From Prorocentrum cordatum (taxonomy: Eukaryota; Sar; Dinophyceae; Prorocentrales; Prorocentraceae), in contig CAUYUJ010020535.1 of NCBI GenBank assembly GCA_963575745.1, positions 27,051 through 91,050 of the forward strand: a DNA stretch of 64,000 nucleotides, given 5' to 3'. Of this stretch, positions 33,960-46,300 are shown in pieces. Numbering within the stretch: the first letter of the stretch is position 1; each line of letters starts with the position of its first letter. The notes beneath the pieces were generated by a model that saw only the letters and a program-made list of their open reading frames with translations, was not told where the DNA came from and ran no database searches. The translations under genes and the position numbers were made by a program.

Positions 33960-36900
33960 ATGCAGCTTGGGACTTTGAATGTGAATAAGATCGGCAAGAG
34001 TCAGGACAGGGGATTTAGTTGCATGCGCCTACTGTCGACACTGGGGGTAAATATCGTGTGTCTGCAGGAGTGCCAGAACCTCTCACATAATTCGATCAGT
34101 TTTAGAAAGTTGGGATGGGAATCTTATCTCTCTACTTGCAAGCAGGCTGGCGTTGTGATCAGAGGGCAACAACGTCATCATATCAAAGCCAGTTTTTCGA
34201 CAGACCGTATTTCAATACTTGTGTTTAGGCGCCCGTGTGTTTTCTTGGTGTCAGCGTATTTCCCGCATTGCGATCGTGATGATGCACTTGATGTTCAAAA
34301 GAGTATGCTTAGTTATATTAGGCAGACGTTTGCACACTTTTGTTCGCAGAATGGGTCCGACTACAGACTTGTGCTGGCGGGGGACTGCCAAGTGGAGTTG
34401 ACGCCTGGACTGGAGACCAGGTACGGGGTCCACACAGGCCAAGCTCTGTCCATTGCTATGCATAGAGGGTACGGTGTGAAGGGGGATCATGAGCAGAGGA
34501 GGTGGAGGGAAGATCACATGAGGGAGGAGATGGAGGGCTTCATGCAGCGGATGCGGCTCTGCGCGACAAATACACTAGGGACTCAGAGGGTGCCTACTTT
34601 TGAACCTTTAGGCAGGCAGACGGCTCCCCGTGTGCTTGATTACATCATGGTGCCCACCAGTTGGTCTGACATGATTGTAGACGGTAGAGTGGACATGTTG
34701 TATGAGGCTCACGACAGCCGATTCAGCGACCATGCTCTCGTTCGTGTTGAGATGAATGTTGCAGCGAAGCCTACATCACGTTACCGTCCTGCACCTAGGC
34801 ATCATACTGCCCATAAGCAGTTCGAGAGCCATAGGGAGGAGGATATGTTTCGAGCTTTGGTGGATATCCAGGTGCCTGTAGTAGGCCCAGAGGAGATGGC
34901 AAGAACAATTCGGGATCACGCACTGCCCCTGCTGAGTGCTCCTGGACACCAGAGGTCACCCCCTGCGAGGACCCCACAGCATGCCCTACTTGAGAAGCAA
35001 GTTCGTGAACATAAAGGCAACCGGCAAGCACAGCGTGAACTTAGACGGCAACTCCGACCATTGCAAGACGAATACAATCGACAGAAAGCTGAATATTCAA
35101 TAGCACCGACGAGGAGGGGGAAGAGGACGAGAGTTCGTAAGCTGAAGGTGGATGGTATTGTTACGGAGGACAGGGAGGCCTGGGAGGAGGAGGTGCAGGC
35201 ACATGCTGTACGTACCGTGACATGTTCTGCTGAGCGTGAGCGTAATGCACAGCTTGTTACACGTCTCCGTCGCGCAGCACTTGACAGCCAAGCAGTTGGC
35301 CCCACACTCGCGCCTTCCGTCATATATCGAGCTCGCGCCCGCCTTCGTAGCGGGAAAGCTTGTGGACCCGATGGTGTTAGCATTGAGTTACTCAAAGCTC
35401 TGCCATGGCGCTCGATGCGCAGGATCACTGCTGTGTTTCAGGAAATATATTCGGGTCGTCGGCGCACTCCCAGCTCATGGTGTGATGTGTATTTGAATCT
35501 CATGCCGAAGATGTCCAACATGGAGTCCCTGGATGACACCAGGAACTTGATAGTTTCCAACACTCTAGGCAAGTGGTACCTCACGGCAGTCACTATTCTT
35601 ATCGAGGACAGGCTGGCTCTCTGGAAAAGTAAGTTGGGAATCTACGGCTTCGCAGGGGGACGGCGCACATGGGAGATCGCGGCCGCACTTAAAGGTATTG
35701 CACAGCACGCTTCTATATGGGGCAAAGATCAGAGCGCACATATTGCATCGGCAGATATTGCACGAGCATTCGACAATGTCACGCTCAGTATGCTTGCACG
35801 CGCTATGGATAAACTAGAGATCCCAGCACGCTTACAATATGCACTTATCGAGCCGCTCGCTGTTACAAATTGCACCATCGTCTTCGAGGGGATCCAACTG
35901 GATGGGGTTTCTTGGGATAAGAGCTTGAGGACGGGTGGGACTGAGAGCCCGCTTGCTTTCAACATCGTGGTTATCGCCATGTGGGCCTCTGTAGTTGCCT
36001 CTTTGGACGCTCAGAACATAGGGTACGAGATCCCCGACCCCCACAACCCCGCTACCTACCACACGTACAACCATGCGCTCTGGGCTGATAATCTGTACCT
36101 TGTGGGGAGGAATGCTAAGGAAATCCAGAAGATCGTTGATGTTTTCACCATTGCTTTAGCAGACTGGGGAATGAGTTGGAAGTCATCATCCTTGCAGATA
36201 CTCGTATGCGGGACCCAGGACCCTACGCCGATTTTGGCCCAAGTCGGAGACCAACGAGTTGCCTTCACACCGGTGGAGTCGCTTTCTATTCTGGGCTGCG
36301 TTGTCTGTAAAAGCTTTCTCGAGGGACACGAGGACCTAGCACATCGACTTAAATGCGCCAGAGGATCCTTTTTCGCTCAGATATCATATTTTGGATGCAG
36401 ATCGGTACCGCTGAAACACAAATATCGTCGTTATCAAGCTCAGGTCCAATCGCGTCTGCTATATGCGGGAGAGATGTTCACGCTTGATGCTGAGGCGGTG
36501 CGAACCATACATGCTTTTGAGGGCATGTGTCTGCTGCGTATGTGGTGCCGTCGCAAGCCGTCTTCGCTAACATGGGGTGTCTGGCGCCCTGAGATGCTCC
36601 ACAAGGTGCGACAGCATTTCGCTGAGGCCAATTTCCCATCAGCTGTACAGATGATTGCTTGGAAGAGCTGGACGATGATGAGAAGTATCAAGGAGTATAT
36701 CTTGTCAGATTGTCACCGTCGACATGTTCAATGGCGTCAGAGCGCAAGTCCTGAGGAAGCCCCGAGTGCGAGGGAACACCTCAGGCAACGTCGCCAAATT
36801 TTGCAGGAGGCGTCAGGACGCAAGTCCTGGGGAAGCCCCGAATGCGAGGGAACACCCCAGGCACACGTCGCCACGTTTGCTGCTGATCCTGGGCCTTCCC

Positions 36901-38252
36901 AGAAGAGAGTACGATTTGCTGATACACCCTCGCAATCTTTCGCGGGAGTCATCTCACAAGTTGTTGCTGAGAGTATTGCATTGAGTGATAGGCTGGAGGA
37001 TGTTTCACAGGAGCTCGCCAGGCACATTGCGACCCAGGACGCCAGCTTCAACAGGCAGACCTTGAAGAGACGACGACTGCAGGGGCTACGACAAGGGTTT
37101 GGCGGTGATTCTTTGGCTTCTGAGAATATTGATTCAGGGAGTGGGTCGGCGGCTCTACTGCCCACACTCTCCCTCCCAGCTCATGATATTGATCACTGCA
37201 GTCCTGATAACAGAGCTTTCGTGGACAGCAGAAGGGGATTGCTCATGTACAATGTTGAGTGGACAACGCGCAGGGACATTATGGCAGAATGTTGCCGACT
37301 ACACGGCAACCGTACTCAGGCATCCACGATCAAGAGGTTGAGGGCTGGTCCAGAGAGAGTGGGCCAGCGTAGCTGGCAGTATCCATACATTCTTACATAT
37401 GGCAGCTCCTGGTGGTCGAGTGTCGAGACGAGCTATCGTTCTTTCCTGGAGATGTGGCAGAATCTTTTGTGCATGTACGATAAACCAAAGGTATTCCTGT
37501 ATTTTGTTCAGAACTGGAAGGGCACAGCGGCGTACTATACACCTCCCGAGATGGTGGGGGATACTGAGCGTATACCGAGTGAGAAAGATACACAAAAACT
37601 TGCTAAGAGGTTGGCGATTATCTACGAGAGGCAGACGGTGTGGGACATTGTAAGTCCAGGATTCGGGGTAGAAATCAAAGGGGATAGTTTACTTGTGAAT
37701 AACTGGCTGACGGGACGATGGCGATGCGACAATAAACAATACCAGAGACGTGTGGACCGATGCATTAACGTTCTAGATCGTGCTGCGGGGGATCTGGGTA
37801 TTCGAAGTTCTGGATTGGGGAAAGATTTATATAGGCATGAATTCAGGGAAGACAACACACGGGCTGATGAACTTACACATTTGGCCCGCGAGGGCCACTG
37901 CTTCTACAACCAGTATGAGTACATGTTTAGCTTTGAGGACTTTCTACAACCTATCGCCTGTCGTGGTGGATACGATGGGGGAGTTTGCAGCAAAGGGACG
38001 GGGTGCGGCTTTTGGCTTCAAGTGGGTTTCATCAATCATAGATATGATTGTAATAAGAGTGTCTCGTGTTCTCCTCTCCCCTCCTCCTCCCCCTACTCCG
38101 TGTCCTCTAATATGCCTCTCGTTTGGAGGGATGTGTGCGAAGCCGCGTGGTGCCTGGAAGGTGCTACGATAACCGACGCCGAACTTAGTGCTGCTGAGGC
38201 GCTTACTAGCGCTGTTGTGCATTTGGCGCAGCAGATTCTGGCCGCCAGTTGA
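33960..38252 (+). CDS. LINE ORF2: EEP endonuclease, RT (WADN), permuted RNase H
   Basis: 1430 residues. The EEP endonuclease (about residues 1-270) has GTLNVN, LQECQ, AGDCQ, LDYIMVP and SDHALV. Linker about 270-420; RT about 430-740 with motif A Asp599 (ADIARAFDNV), motif B region RTGGTESPLAFN and motif C WADN with Asp710. Then thumb, low-complexity linker, and a domain shared with the other copies (from about 1085). The RNase H motifs come in permuted order: Asp1242 (IKGDSLLVNNWL), Asp1303 (NTRADELTHLARE), Asp1339 (GYDGGVCSKGTGCGFW), Glu1408 (ITDAELSAAEAL). All catalytic acids are present. It acts in target-primed reverse transcription in the nucleus. Looks intact and possibly active. Confidence 0.92.
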   Translation: MQLGTLNVNKIGKSQDRGFSCMRLLSTLGVNIVCLQECQNLSHNSISFRKLGWESYLSTCKQAGVVIRGQQRHHIKASFSTDRISILVFRRPCVFLVSAYFPHCDRDDALDVQKSMLSYIRQTFAHFCSQNGSDYRLVLAGDCQVELTPGLETRYGVHTGQALSIAMHRGYGVKGDHEQRRWREDHMREEMEGFMQRMRLCATNTLGTQRVPTFEPLGRQTAPRVLDYIMVPTSWSDMIVDGRVDMLYEAHDSRFSDHALVRVEMNVAAKPTSRYRPAPRHHTAHKQFESHREEDMFRALVDIQVPVVGPEEMARTIRDHALPLLSAPGHQRSPPARTPQHALLEKQVREHKGNRQAQRELRRQLRPLQDEYNRQKAEYSIAPTRRGKRTRVRKLKVDGIVTEDREAWEEEVQAHAVRTVTCSAERERNAQLVTRLRRAALDSQAVGPTLAPSVIYRARARLRSGKACGPDGVSIELLKALPWRSMRRITAVFQEIYSGRRRTPSSWCDVYLNLMPKMSNMESLDDTRNLIVSNTLGKWYLTAVTILIEDRLALWKSKLGIYGFAGGRRTWEIAAALKGIAQHASIWGKDQSAHIASADIARAFDNVTLSMLARAMDKLEIPARLQYALIEPLAVTNCTIVFEGIQLDGVSWDKSLRTGGTESPLAFNIVVIAMWASVVASLDAQNIGYEIPDPHNPATYHTYNHALWADNLYLVGRNAKEIQKIVDVFTIALADWGMSWKSSSLQILVCGTQDPTPILAQVGDQRVAFTPVESLSILGCVVCKSFLEGHEDLAHRLKCARGSFFAQISYFGCRSVPLKHKYRRYQAQVQSRLLYAGEMFTLDAEAVRTIHAFEGMCLLRMWCRRKPSSLTWGVWRPEMLHKVRQHFAEANFPSAVQMIAWKSWTMMRSIKEYILSDCHRRHVQWRQSASPEEAPSAREHLRQRRQILQEASGRKSWGSPECEGTPQAHVATFAADPGPSQKRVRFADTPSQSFAGVISQVVAESIALSDRLEDVSQELARHIATQDASFNRQTLKRRRLQGLRQGFGGDSLASENIDSGSGSAALLPTLSLPAHDIDHCSPDNRAFVDSRRGLLMYNVEWTTRRDIMAECCRLHGNRTQASTIKRLRAGPERVGQRSWQYPYILTYGSSWWSSVETSYRSFLEMWQNLLCMYDKPKVFLYFVQNWKGTAAYYTPPEMVGDTERIPSEKDTQKLAKRLAIIYERQTVWDIVSPGFGVEIKGDSLLVNNWLTGRWRCDNKQYQRRVDRCINVLDRAAGDLGIRSSGLGKDLYRHEFREDNTRADELTHLAREGHCFYNQYEYMFSFEDFLQPIACRGGYDGGVCSKGTGCGFWLQVGFINHRYDCNKSVSCSPLPSSSPYSVSSNMPLVWRDVCEAAWCLEGATITDAELSAAEALTSAVVHLAQQILAAS
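36744..36875 (+). repeat. 76-bp duplication inside ORF2 linker, out of frame
   Basis: GCAAGTCCTGAGGAAGCCCC at 36744 recurs with one change at 36820, 76 bp apart. Because 76 is not a multiple of three, the two copies are translated in different frames (SPEEAPSAREH versus SWGSPECEGTPQ), yet the long frame stays open. This shows the linker tolerates any sequence. Confidence 0.8.
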
Positions 38253-38296
38253 CCCAGCTGGAACATCGGTCCGAAAACCCAAAAAAAACCAGGTTG

Positions 38297-41200
38297 ACGG
38301 TTCACCGCCGGCGCTAGTTGGCCGACCCGGCCCCGACGGACAATGTGCGAACTTTCGGTCCGTTGGACGAACTTTGTGAGAGATTCGAACATTCGTTTTA
38401 GTGGGTTGTGTCGCGTCTGCTAATAAATTCTCAGGTTCGTAGCTGCAGTTTTCCTATGGAAACACTTGGCGGAACCGTCGTCGCTGAAAGCTCCTGCCGC
38501 ATGTTGAGAAGTCTCTCGGTCTGCATTTAACTCGGGCTGAGGGGCTAAAGTGCTGATGGTCACAGAAATCGATTCGGAGACATCAGAAGCGTCCGCCTGT
38601 CGAATTTAGAGCTCGAAACTTGGTCCGCTGCCCGGTCTAGGTCCGCGAAACTATTATATTGTTCGAGTCATCCTGATAGGTGTTGTCGTTTTTCTGCACC
38701 TAACTCGGGCTGTAGGGAGGCTGCAGGGCTGGTAATCGCAGGAGTCGATTTGCAGACATCAGGCGCGTCCGCCTGTCGCATTCAGAGGCCTGAACTTGGT
38801 TTCATACTCGAGCTGGGTTGCCAAACTATTCGTTTTGTTAGGGTCATCTTGAGAGGTGCTGTCGATTTACGCGTAACTTGGGCTGTAGGAGAGCTACAGA
38901 GTTCGTAAAGAAGACAATCGAGAAGCATCGGGGGCGTTCGGGTGTTACATCAAGAGGTCTGAAATCGCTAAAAACTATTGTCTGTATTTCTTATATTATA
39001 TATTTTCAGGGAGCTCTACGAGTCTCCGGCGGTAAGAAAGGTTGACGGTTTACCACCGGCGCGCAGTTGGACGCTACCAAGTTAGCAAAAACGACATAAA
39101 ATTGTCACATCCCCTAATATGAAGACGCAGAGGCCCTCATAGTCGTTTACAGGTGCGAAAAAAATCTGAAAATAAATGGTAAAATATTTTTCAAATATTT
39201 GCAAAATCATCAAAAAGTTGTCACTTTGTCTTTTCTGGTAGGGTCGACCAACTGGCGCCGGCGGTGAACCGTCAATCTGGTCACCGCCGGGAACCTCGTA
39301 GAGCTCCACGCGCGAGAGAGCTCAGAGTCGAAAGAGAGAGCTTCTTGAGGCATTTCTCGAAAATCTGAACATTGTTTTTTTTGATGTCGACATGAAGTTG
39401 GTTCCCGCAAGTGTTTCGATAGTGAATGTGCGCCTACAGAGAATAGGCTCTCATAGTCGTTCGCAGGTGCGAAAAATATGGTTTCTCAAAATAAATAGTC
39501 AAATGTCTGTCAAATATTGGCCACATGCTAAGACCATTCACTTTCAGAAACCAGATTTGTCCCACCTGTGATTGGTTTGGCTGCGTCTGCGAGTGCAATC
39601 TTCGCTCGTAGATGGAGTATCACAATCGAAAGAGTTGGAGCAACGGACGTTTGGTCACAACTAAAATACGTAATTTTTCAAGCATCTAAGTTCCTGGGAA
39701 GCTTCTCCCTTTCTTCTCAGCAGCACGGTCCGAGTAAAGCCGCTGGCTCCCAGTCGAAGCTAGCACCCCGAGAAGCTCTTCGGCATCGATGAGCTAGAGG
39801 AATTCCTGCGTGGGGTGGAGCTAATTGGTCGACCCGACAGAGTAATGACTTTTGGTCGGTTTTGCTAAGATTCGAAAGATGTCTGACCATTTCTTCCGAG
39901 AAAGGAAATTTTTCGCACCTGTTGTGGATTATGCCGCGTCTGCCAGTGAAATTCTCAGGTCGGTAGGCGCAGTATTACAATAAAAAACACTTGACGGAAC
40001 CGACTGTCTTCCGAGTCATCTTCAGACGCGTTCACGCTTTTCTGTACTTAACTCGAGATTTTGGACAGCTATAGAGCTGATGCTTGCAGAAACCGCTTCA
40101 GAATCATCGGGTGCGTTCGTCTGTTGCATCGAGATGCCTGAGCTCGGTCTGCTACTCGAGATGCCTCAGCTCGGTCCGTGAAACTGTATGTATTCTGTGA
40201 GTCATTATCAGTAGCAAAACTTGATTTTCGTTTTTTTGGTTTATCCTCCAGAAGCTTGTTCCATGTTTCGAGAAGCGCGGTGAGAAAAGAGCTCTACGAG
40301 GATTCGGTGGTTCCCTGGTTGACGGTTTGCCGCCGTTTCTAATACCTCGTAGAGCTCTCCGGCATCGATGAGCTGGAGGAATTCCGGCGCGGGATGAAGC
40401 TAGTTGATCGACCCGGCCCGGGCGGGCAAAGTGATTACTCATGGTCGGTTTTGCCAATATTAATAATATATTTGACCATTAATTTTGAGAAAGCAGATTT
40501 TTAGCCGAGCATTGGGTATAAACTTTTCTCTGACAGCAGCTGAGCTCTCCCGATGTAGGAACCGAGCCAATATGAACATCGAAAAAATCGAAAATCAAGA
40601 TTCTAGGAAAATCTTCATTTTATGACTCTAATTCGGTTCTAAGCACTCTGACCAGTGTAAGGAGCTCTACGAGGTCTCCGGGGGTGACTAGGTGAACGGT
40701 TCACCGCCGGACCCGGCCCGGGCGGAGAATCTGATAACTTTTGGTGGGTTTTGCTGATATTTGAAAGATATTTGACCTGATTTTGAGAAAGCAGTTTTTT
40801 TGCACCTTTAGTGGGTTATGCCGCGTCTGCCAGTAATCTTCTCAGGGCCGTAGCTGCAATTTTACCATCAAAACACCTGGAGCAACCGACTTTTGATAAA
40901 ACCGAAAAGCGTATTTTTTCGAGCTTTTGGGCTTTCGGCTCAGAATCTTTCTTCAACTGTCCAGAGGAGCGCTGTGCAAGAAAAGAGCTCTACGAGGTGC
41001 CTGGCGGTAACTTGGTTGACGGTTTACCGCCGGTTCCCAGTTTTGGACGCTACCAAGTAACTCGTGGAGCTTCCCTTAGCTAGTTGATGGAAGCTTAAGA
41101 GTGATTCCGGGGCGCTGGAGAGCTAGTTGGCAAGTAAAATCTCGACGGCCTTTTTGCTCTTGGTCGGTTGAAAATTATGGTCTCGAAATTGAACAATTCG

Positions 41201-41667
41201 TTTCCCGCTCGCCATCTTATATAATCTCAGGTCGATCGGGTAGATATTACTGCCAAAAAGCGTTGCGGCGGGATCGGCCGTTTCGAGTCATCTTGACACG
41301 CGTTGACGTTTTTTTGTACTTAACTCGAACCGAGAGCAGCTACAGAGCTGATACTTACAGAAACCGATTCAGAATCATCAGGCGCTTTCGTCAGTTGCAT
41401 CTAGAGGTCTGAACTCGGTCTGCTACTCGAGCTAGGTCCGCAAAACTATTTGATTATTCGAGTCATCTTGACAGGTGCTGTCGGTTTACTGTACTTAACT
41501 CGGGCTGTAGGATAGCTACAGAGCTGGTGTTCACAGAAACCGATTCATAATCATCAGGCGCGTCTGTCACTAGCATCTAGCGGTCTGAACTCGGTTTAAT
41601 ACTCGAGCTGCTAGGTCGCGAAACTCTTCGTATTCTACGAATGTTGTTGGCGGATACTGTTGATTTT
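38297..41667. repeat. Mixed cassettes, partly inverted, before LINE family B
   Basis: Palindromes at about 38288-38312 (right half of a split site), 39026-39060, 39257-39290 (reverse), 40304-40335 (degenerate), 40678-40710 and 41001-41033. 39080-39500 is in reverse orientation. Cassettes are shorter and more diverged than those on either side. No gene is supported. Confidence 0.8.
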
Positions 41668-41688
41668 CGGTGTCGATTTTGGCTCGAG
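41668..41688 (+). other. Spliced-leader-like sequence at LINE family B 5' edge
   Basis: CGGTGTCGATTTTGGCTCGAG matches the dinoflagellate spliced leader CCGTAGCCATTTTGGCTCAAG at 16 of 21 positions, with ATTTTGGCTC exact. It lies where satellite sequence ends and element sequence begins, on the sense strand. Trans-splicing of the LINE RNA before reverse transcription could place it there. The satellite itself contains GATTTTC-like sequence, so chance is possible. Confidence 0.35.
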
Positions 41689-41858
41689 TTTCAGGGTTCG
41701 AGACGCCAGGGTTCGAGACGTCAGGGTTCGACGTCGAACAGGGCCCACGTCAGGGCACACGCACAGGCTAGCCTCAAGCCCCTCTCTCGGGCGGCGCGTG
41801 TTTGACGCGTCGCGGGGGCTGTGGTCACATTGATTCCTTGTTCTCGTTCCTGACATCA

Positions 41859-43387
41859 AGATATCGTGGGGGTCGCAGGAATATCAGGATCTGTCTGGAT
41901 TTTACAAAAGACCACTGTGGGCCGTTGGATTGAAAACGGACTCGCAGGGGGCATATATTTTGCCGTCGGACGACGATCAGAGCGACTATATCGCATCAGC
42001 TGACTTTGGTGTTGATTGTGACCCACATGCCTGTGATTGGTTGAAGAACACATCAGGTACTGTGCCGCGATTAACTACGCAGGAGAAGAGAGAAGATCAG
42101 ATAGCGCTGGATTTGGAAATTTCTCCACCAGAGGCATTTGTTCAACAGGAGGCGTACGATTCCAAGAAGATTGGTTAATCAGATAGATATCAAGCTGCAC
42201 TTCGCACATTACGTACAGTCAAAGCGAAAAGCAAACGACGATCATCAGCAATCGTGGCGGATGACAAAATGGAGGATCGCAAAATGGGAGGGAATGCTAG
42301 CAGTGAGTGGTCGAGAGAGGTGAGGGCGAAAGGGGCGGGCAAAGGTTCCAGTGCTTCGAGTGGTCTGGCCGCGGCTCCTGATGCTGCTGTCCAGGCGCCT
42401 CATTTAGCTACAGCCCAAGTCCCTAATGCTGCGAGTGGTTTGGCCGTAGCTCCAAGTGCTGCTGCCCGGGCGCCTCAACTAGCTACAATGACGCCCGAGG
42501 ACATGTTCAGACAAATTTTGAAGGGCCAGAGCGAAGTAACGGCGACGGTCAGTGAGTGCAAGGCGTCGGTCGCATCTGACTTGCATGTCATGGAGAAAAA
42601 GATCGATAAAACAACGACGGATGTCAACGCATTATCGGAGCAAATGAAGCAGGCCCAAGCTGACATTCAGAATCTAAAGAATGGAGACGCCCAATCCTGC
42701 ACAAGCGGTTCGACTAGATATGGATCTTGTGACGCGGGCAGTGATGCAGGGTGTAATTCGAACCGGGTACCATCTTATATTGAATTCAAAGTTTGGATAT
42801 CACGTGAGGGGTGGAAGAATAGAGAGATTAAGCAAAGGGAGGCCATGAAACAACAAGTGCTGACCGACAACATAACAAAATTATTGGGGCTGGCATCGCT
42901 GGACGCAACACATAATGCTGCTTTTGATCATGTGAGAACTGCGGGGGGGAATACTGGAAGGTATTGGCCATGCACACGCGGGCGGATCTGTTTCAAAAAG
43001 GGGGCGGCAGCGGAGATCAAATGGTAGGGTCGGAATTGTTTTGACAGGGAATACAATATGGGAAACACTGATCTACCAGCGAATGTGCAGTTTCATGTCG
43101 AGTGTGCGCCGCGGAAAACACCCCATGTCCAACAGGTAGGCAAGTTCGAGAGTTGTTTCGCGGAGGTGAAGAAAACGACGGGGGCAATATGCAAGGGGGA
43201 GCCAGGGCCGCCAAAATCATACATATGGTTTGCACAAAACCCACAAACAGATCCAGACACGAGAGTGCTGATTGCTGAATGGGGTGTGCACAGTGGGTGG
43301 GCGCTACACACTAACAATTTGAGGAGAGTGGGGCCTGAGGTTGATCAAGAGGCGTTACTCACGAAGCCCAGACAAACAAACAGTTGA
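41859..43387 (+). pseudogene. LINE family B ORF1, interrupted by stops
   Basis: One frame holds an N-terminal part (from about 41859 to TAA 42176-42178) and a second block from 42254 (first ATG 42269) to TAG 43025-43027, which continues without shift to TGA 43385-43387. Content: Ala-rich repeats (ASGLAVAPSAAARAPQLAT), a coiled coil (MEKKIDKTTTDVNALSEQMK), YIEFKVWISREGWKN, matching FIEIKGWVTDWKN of copy 4, and APRKTPHVQQVGKF, matching APHKQPHVNCAGKF. So ORF1 is recognisable and lost to two nonsense codons, not frameshifts. Confidence 0.75.
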
Positions 43388-46300
43388 CGGTGCCAACCTG
43401 CCACTCAGCTCGCGGTGGCAACTTGGAATGTCAACATGAGAAATAGCGAGTTTTTGCCAGCAATGCTGGAGTATTGTCGTTATGATGTGTTATGCTTGCA
43501 GGAGTGCCAGTACATGTCATCTGGAGCTTTTGAAGCATGTGGGTGGCAGGTGCGTTTCAGTGTGTGTCGACGGGCTGCTGTGGCCTTTAGGGGCCCATGG
43601 GCAGCGACTATCTCTGACAGGAAATGTGGGGGGAGGGTTGCAGTTGTACAATTTGCATCTGTGGTCGTGTCCTCAGTGTACCTACCCACAGTGCAGCGGG
43701 GAGATGATAAGCTCGACGAATATTGTGATGTTTTAGCTAAATTGTGTGCATGCATACAACTATGTAGCGAGCAATACCAGGGGTCAAAAGTATTGCAGTT
43801 TGTTGGGGCAGATGCGCAGACGGAGCTGGAACCGAATCTCTTGGGGTTCACGGGAGAGGGATTGGAGGAGGTGTGGATGAGGACGGAGGCGAAGCACCAT
43901 GAGGAGAGGAGGGACATGCTCGTGCGCTTTCTGAATCACTGGGGTCTTTGTGCAGCCAACACCTACGGCGTGCGACAAGTGACGCACAGGCCGTGGAGTA
44001 CCAGCAGTTATTCCAGAGTGTTGGACTATGTATTTGTGCCGACACAATTTGCAGGTGCCGAGGTGGCGCTGACCAACTGCTCATTTGAATGCATGGTGGA
44101 ATTTGTTGATCCTACGCAGGATCGAGCGTCACGTTACAGTGATCATGCGAAGGTAGGGGTGAGGATAAAACATGCATCAGTGCGCAAGCCTTTCGTGCGA
44201 CCCAGACCCCCAAGCCTCATCAATTGGGCCCCGGAGGATTATGAGTCAGCGAATGTGTTCAGTGCACTGGCCGACGTGCAGATGCAGCAACATGTGAGTC
44301 AACAGGGTGATATAAATATACAAACAGTGGGGGAGATGCTTGTGAGTGCTGCGACGATGTGTAGGCATACAAAGGGCAGGGCGGATACTAAACCAATCAA
44401 GAAACCTGACCAACTGGTGGACGTGGAAGCGGAATTAAGGAGGGGTGTCTTCGGTGAGCGTAGGAAACAACTGTTGCGGCGTCAAAAACACTTCGAAGAA
44501 AGTTCAGGCGGGGGCAGCTCCTCAGGGACTCCAATGGCCCCAACCATGGACCCCGTAGGTGTATCAAGGAAATGGTGTGTGACGGGATACTGACGGAAAA
44601 CAAACAAAGATGGGTGGAGGAGCTCAACAACCACGTCCAACGGTCGTATACATGTGATGGGGAGGGGGGAGCTGCAAAGAGAGAGTTGCATCGACTACGG
44701 ACACAGTGGGCGGCAGAGGGCAGGACTACGAACAGGGTCATATCTATGGGTGTGTTGTTGGGGGCTCGAGCTCGATTGAAGGGCGGGGCCGCAGCGGGCT
44801 CTGATGGCCTGGTGGCGGAGATTCTCCAAGCAATACCTAGGAATGCATTGGGATTGATGCGACACTCATTTCAAGAAGTTCATGATCAGAAAAAGCCGTC
44901 ACCAGATTCGTGGAAAAAGTTGTGCGTACAGTTGATTCCAAAGATGAGCGTGACCCAAACATTTGGAGAGACTCGTGCAATATCGCTGTTAAGTGGTATG
45001 AGCAAGTGGTACATGGTGTGCCTTCTTATTTTTGTGGAGGAACACGGACATATCAAAAAGCTGGCGACATATGGATTCCAGGAAAGTCACAAAGTACATC
45101 GCATGACGGCCTCTATACTGCATATGACACGTCATGCCACTCGCTGGGGGAAAGGTGAGTCGGTACATATGGGGGTAATGGGTATAAAGAAAGCGTTTGA
45201 TCATGTGACGGTCTCGATGGTGATCCGCGCGATGGAACATCTCAGATATCCAGCAGATTTGATTATTGAAATTGTGGAGCCCATGATTGGAAACACAGCA
45301 GTTTCTGATTTCCAAGATGTGTGCAGTGAGGAGATCCTGAATAACAAGTCGGTGCGAACTGGCGGGAAAGAAGGCCCAGTACTCTTCAATATTGTGTTGG
45401 AGGCAATATGGGGCTCTATTATTGAAACATTGGAGGCGTGTAATTATGGAGTACGATTGGACGGCGAAGGGACACAAAAGGCACTGGTCAACCATTACAT
45501 ATGGGCAAATAATGCGGTGCTGTTGGCAGCCTCGGCGAGTCAGCTGAGGAATCTGGTGAGTATGCTAACCGTTGCCCTCAGACGGGCTGGTATGGACTGG
45601 AAGGTTGAGAATCTGGAGTCTCTTGTGTTTGGGCTGAAACGAAACCAGGGGGCACAATCATTAGTATGTGAACTGGGAGATGATATTTGTAAGCGGGCTG
45701 GAGACCCCAGCCTACCTTCTCAATTACGTGATGCGGTGGTTCTGCCGAGAAAAAGTGAGTGTGACATACTGGGGGTGAAATTTGTGACGAACCCGAAGGA
45801 TTTCCATGCATAACGGCACCGTATTGATGCAGGCAGGAGGTGTTTCTAGGTTGATATTATTTTTTTTTCGATCACGGGCGGTGAGCACGAGGAAAAAATC
45901 AGACGGTACCAGAGCAGAGTTCAACATATTATATGCCACGGATGTGTGGGGTGGAGCTGTAATGAACATGTAGTTAACATACTGGGAAGCTTTGAAGGAA
46001 GATGCCTGAACACAATGCGAGGACTACATGGAAAAGAGACGGAAACGTGGGAGGAGTTCAGGGATCGTAGTACCAATAGATCCAGGGAGATGTTCAAAGA
46101 AGGGGGGATTCAAATCGTTGGTGGAGGCAGCCGTGAGATATAACTTTGAATTTGCTGTGGAGGTATCCCAATATAAGTGCCACATGCCGTCCACGGTGTA
46201 TAGCAAATCGTGGCAGCAGACGCTGCGCTCCATGTTGCACGTATCGGGGGAGTGGACGGTACAGAGGGATGCAATGCTGGCGGCAGTAAGTCAGACGATG

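Larger units (their letters stand above)
32288..38296 (+). mobile_element. LINE family A copy 2, full length, in palindrome loop
   Basis: The target-site duplication ACCAGGTTG is at 32288-32296 and 38288-38296; removing the insert restores a normal palindrome of the GGTGACC/GGTTCACC type. The insert is 32297-38287, about 6.0 kb. It has a 5' UTR with a small hairpin at 32356-32368 and repeated CCACATACTGTACACGG motifs, then ORF1, one TGA, ORF2, a 35-nt 3' UTR and an A-rich tail. Confidence 0.93.

Noticed and set aside
39568-39792. Possible small gene of 74 residues
   Set aside because: Lies in a diverged cassette, has no homologous frame in sister cassettes and no supporting motif.
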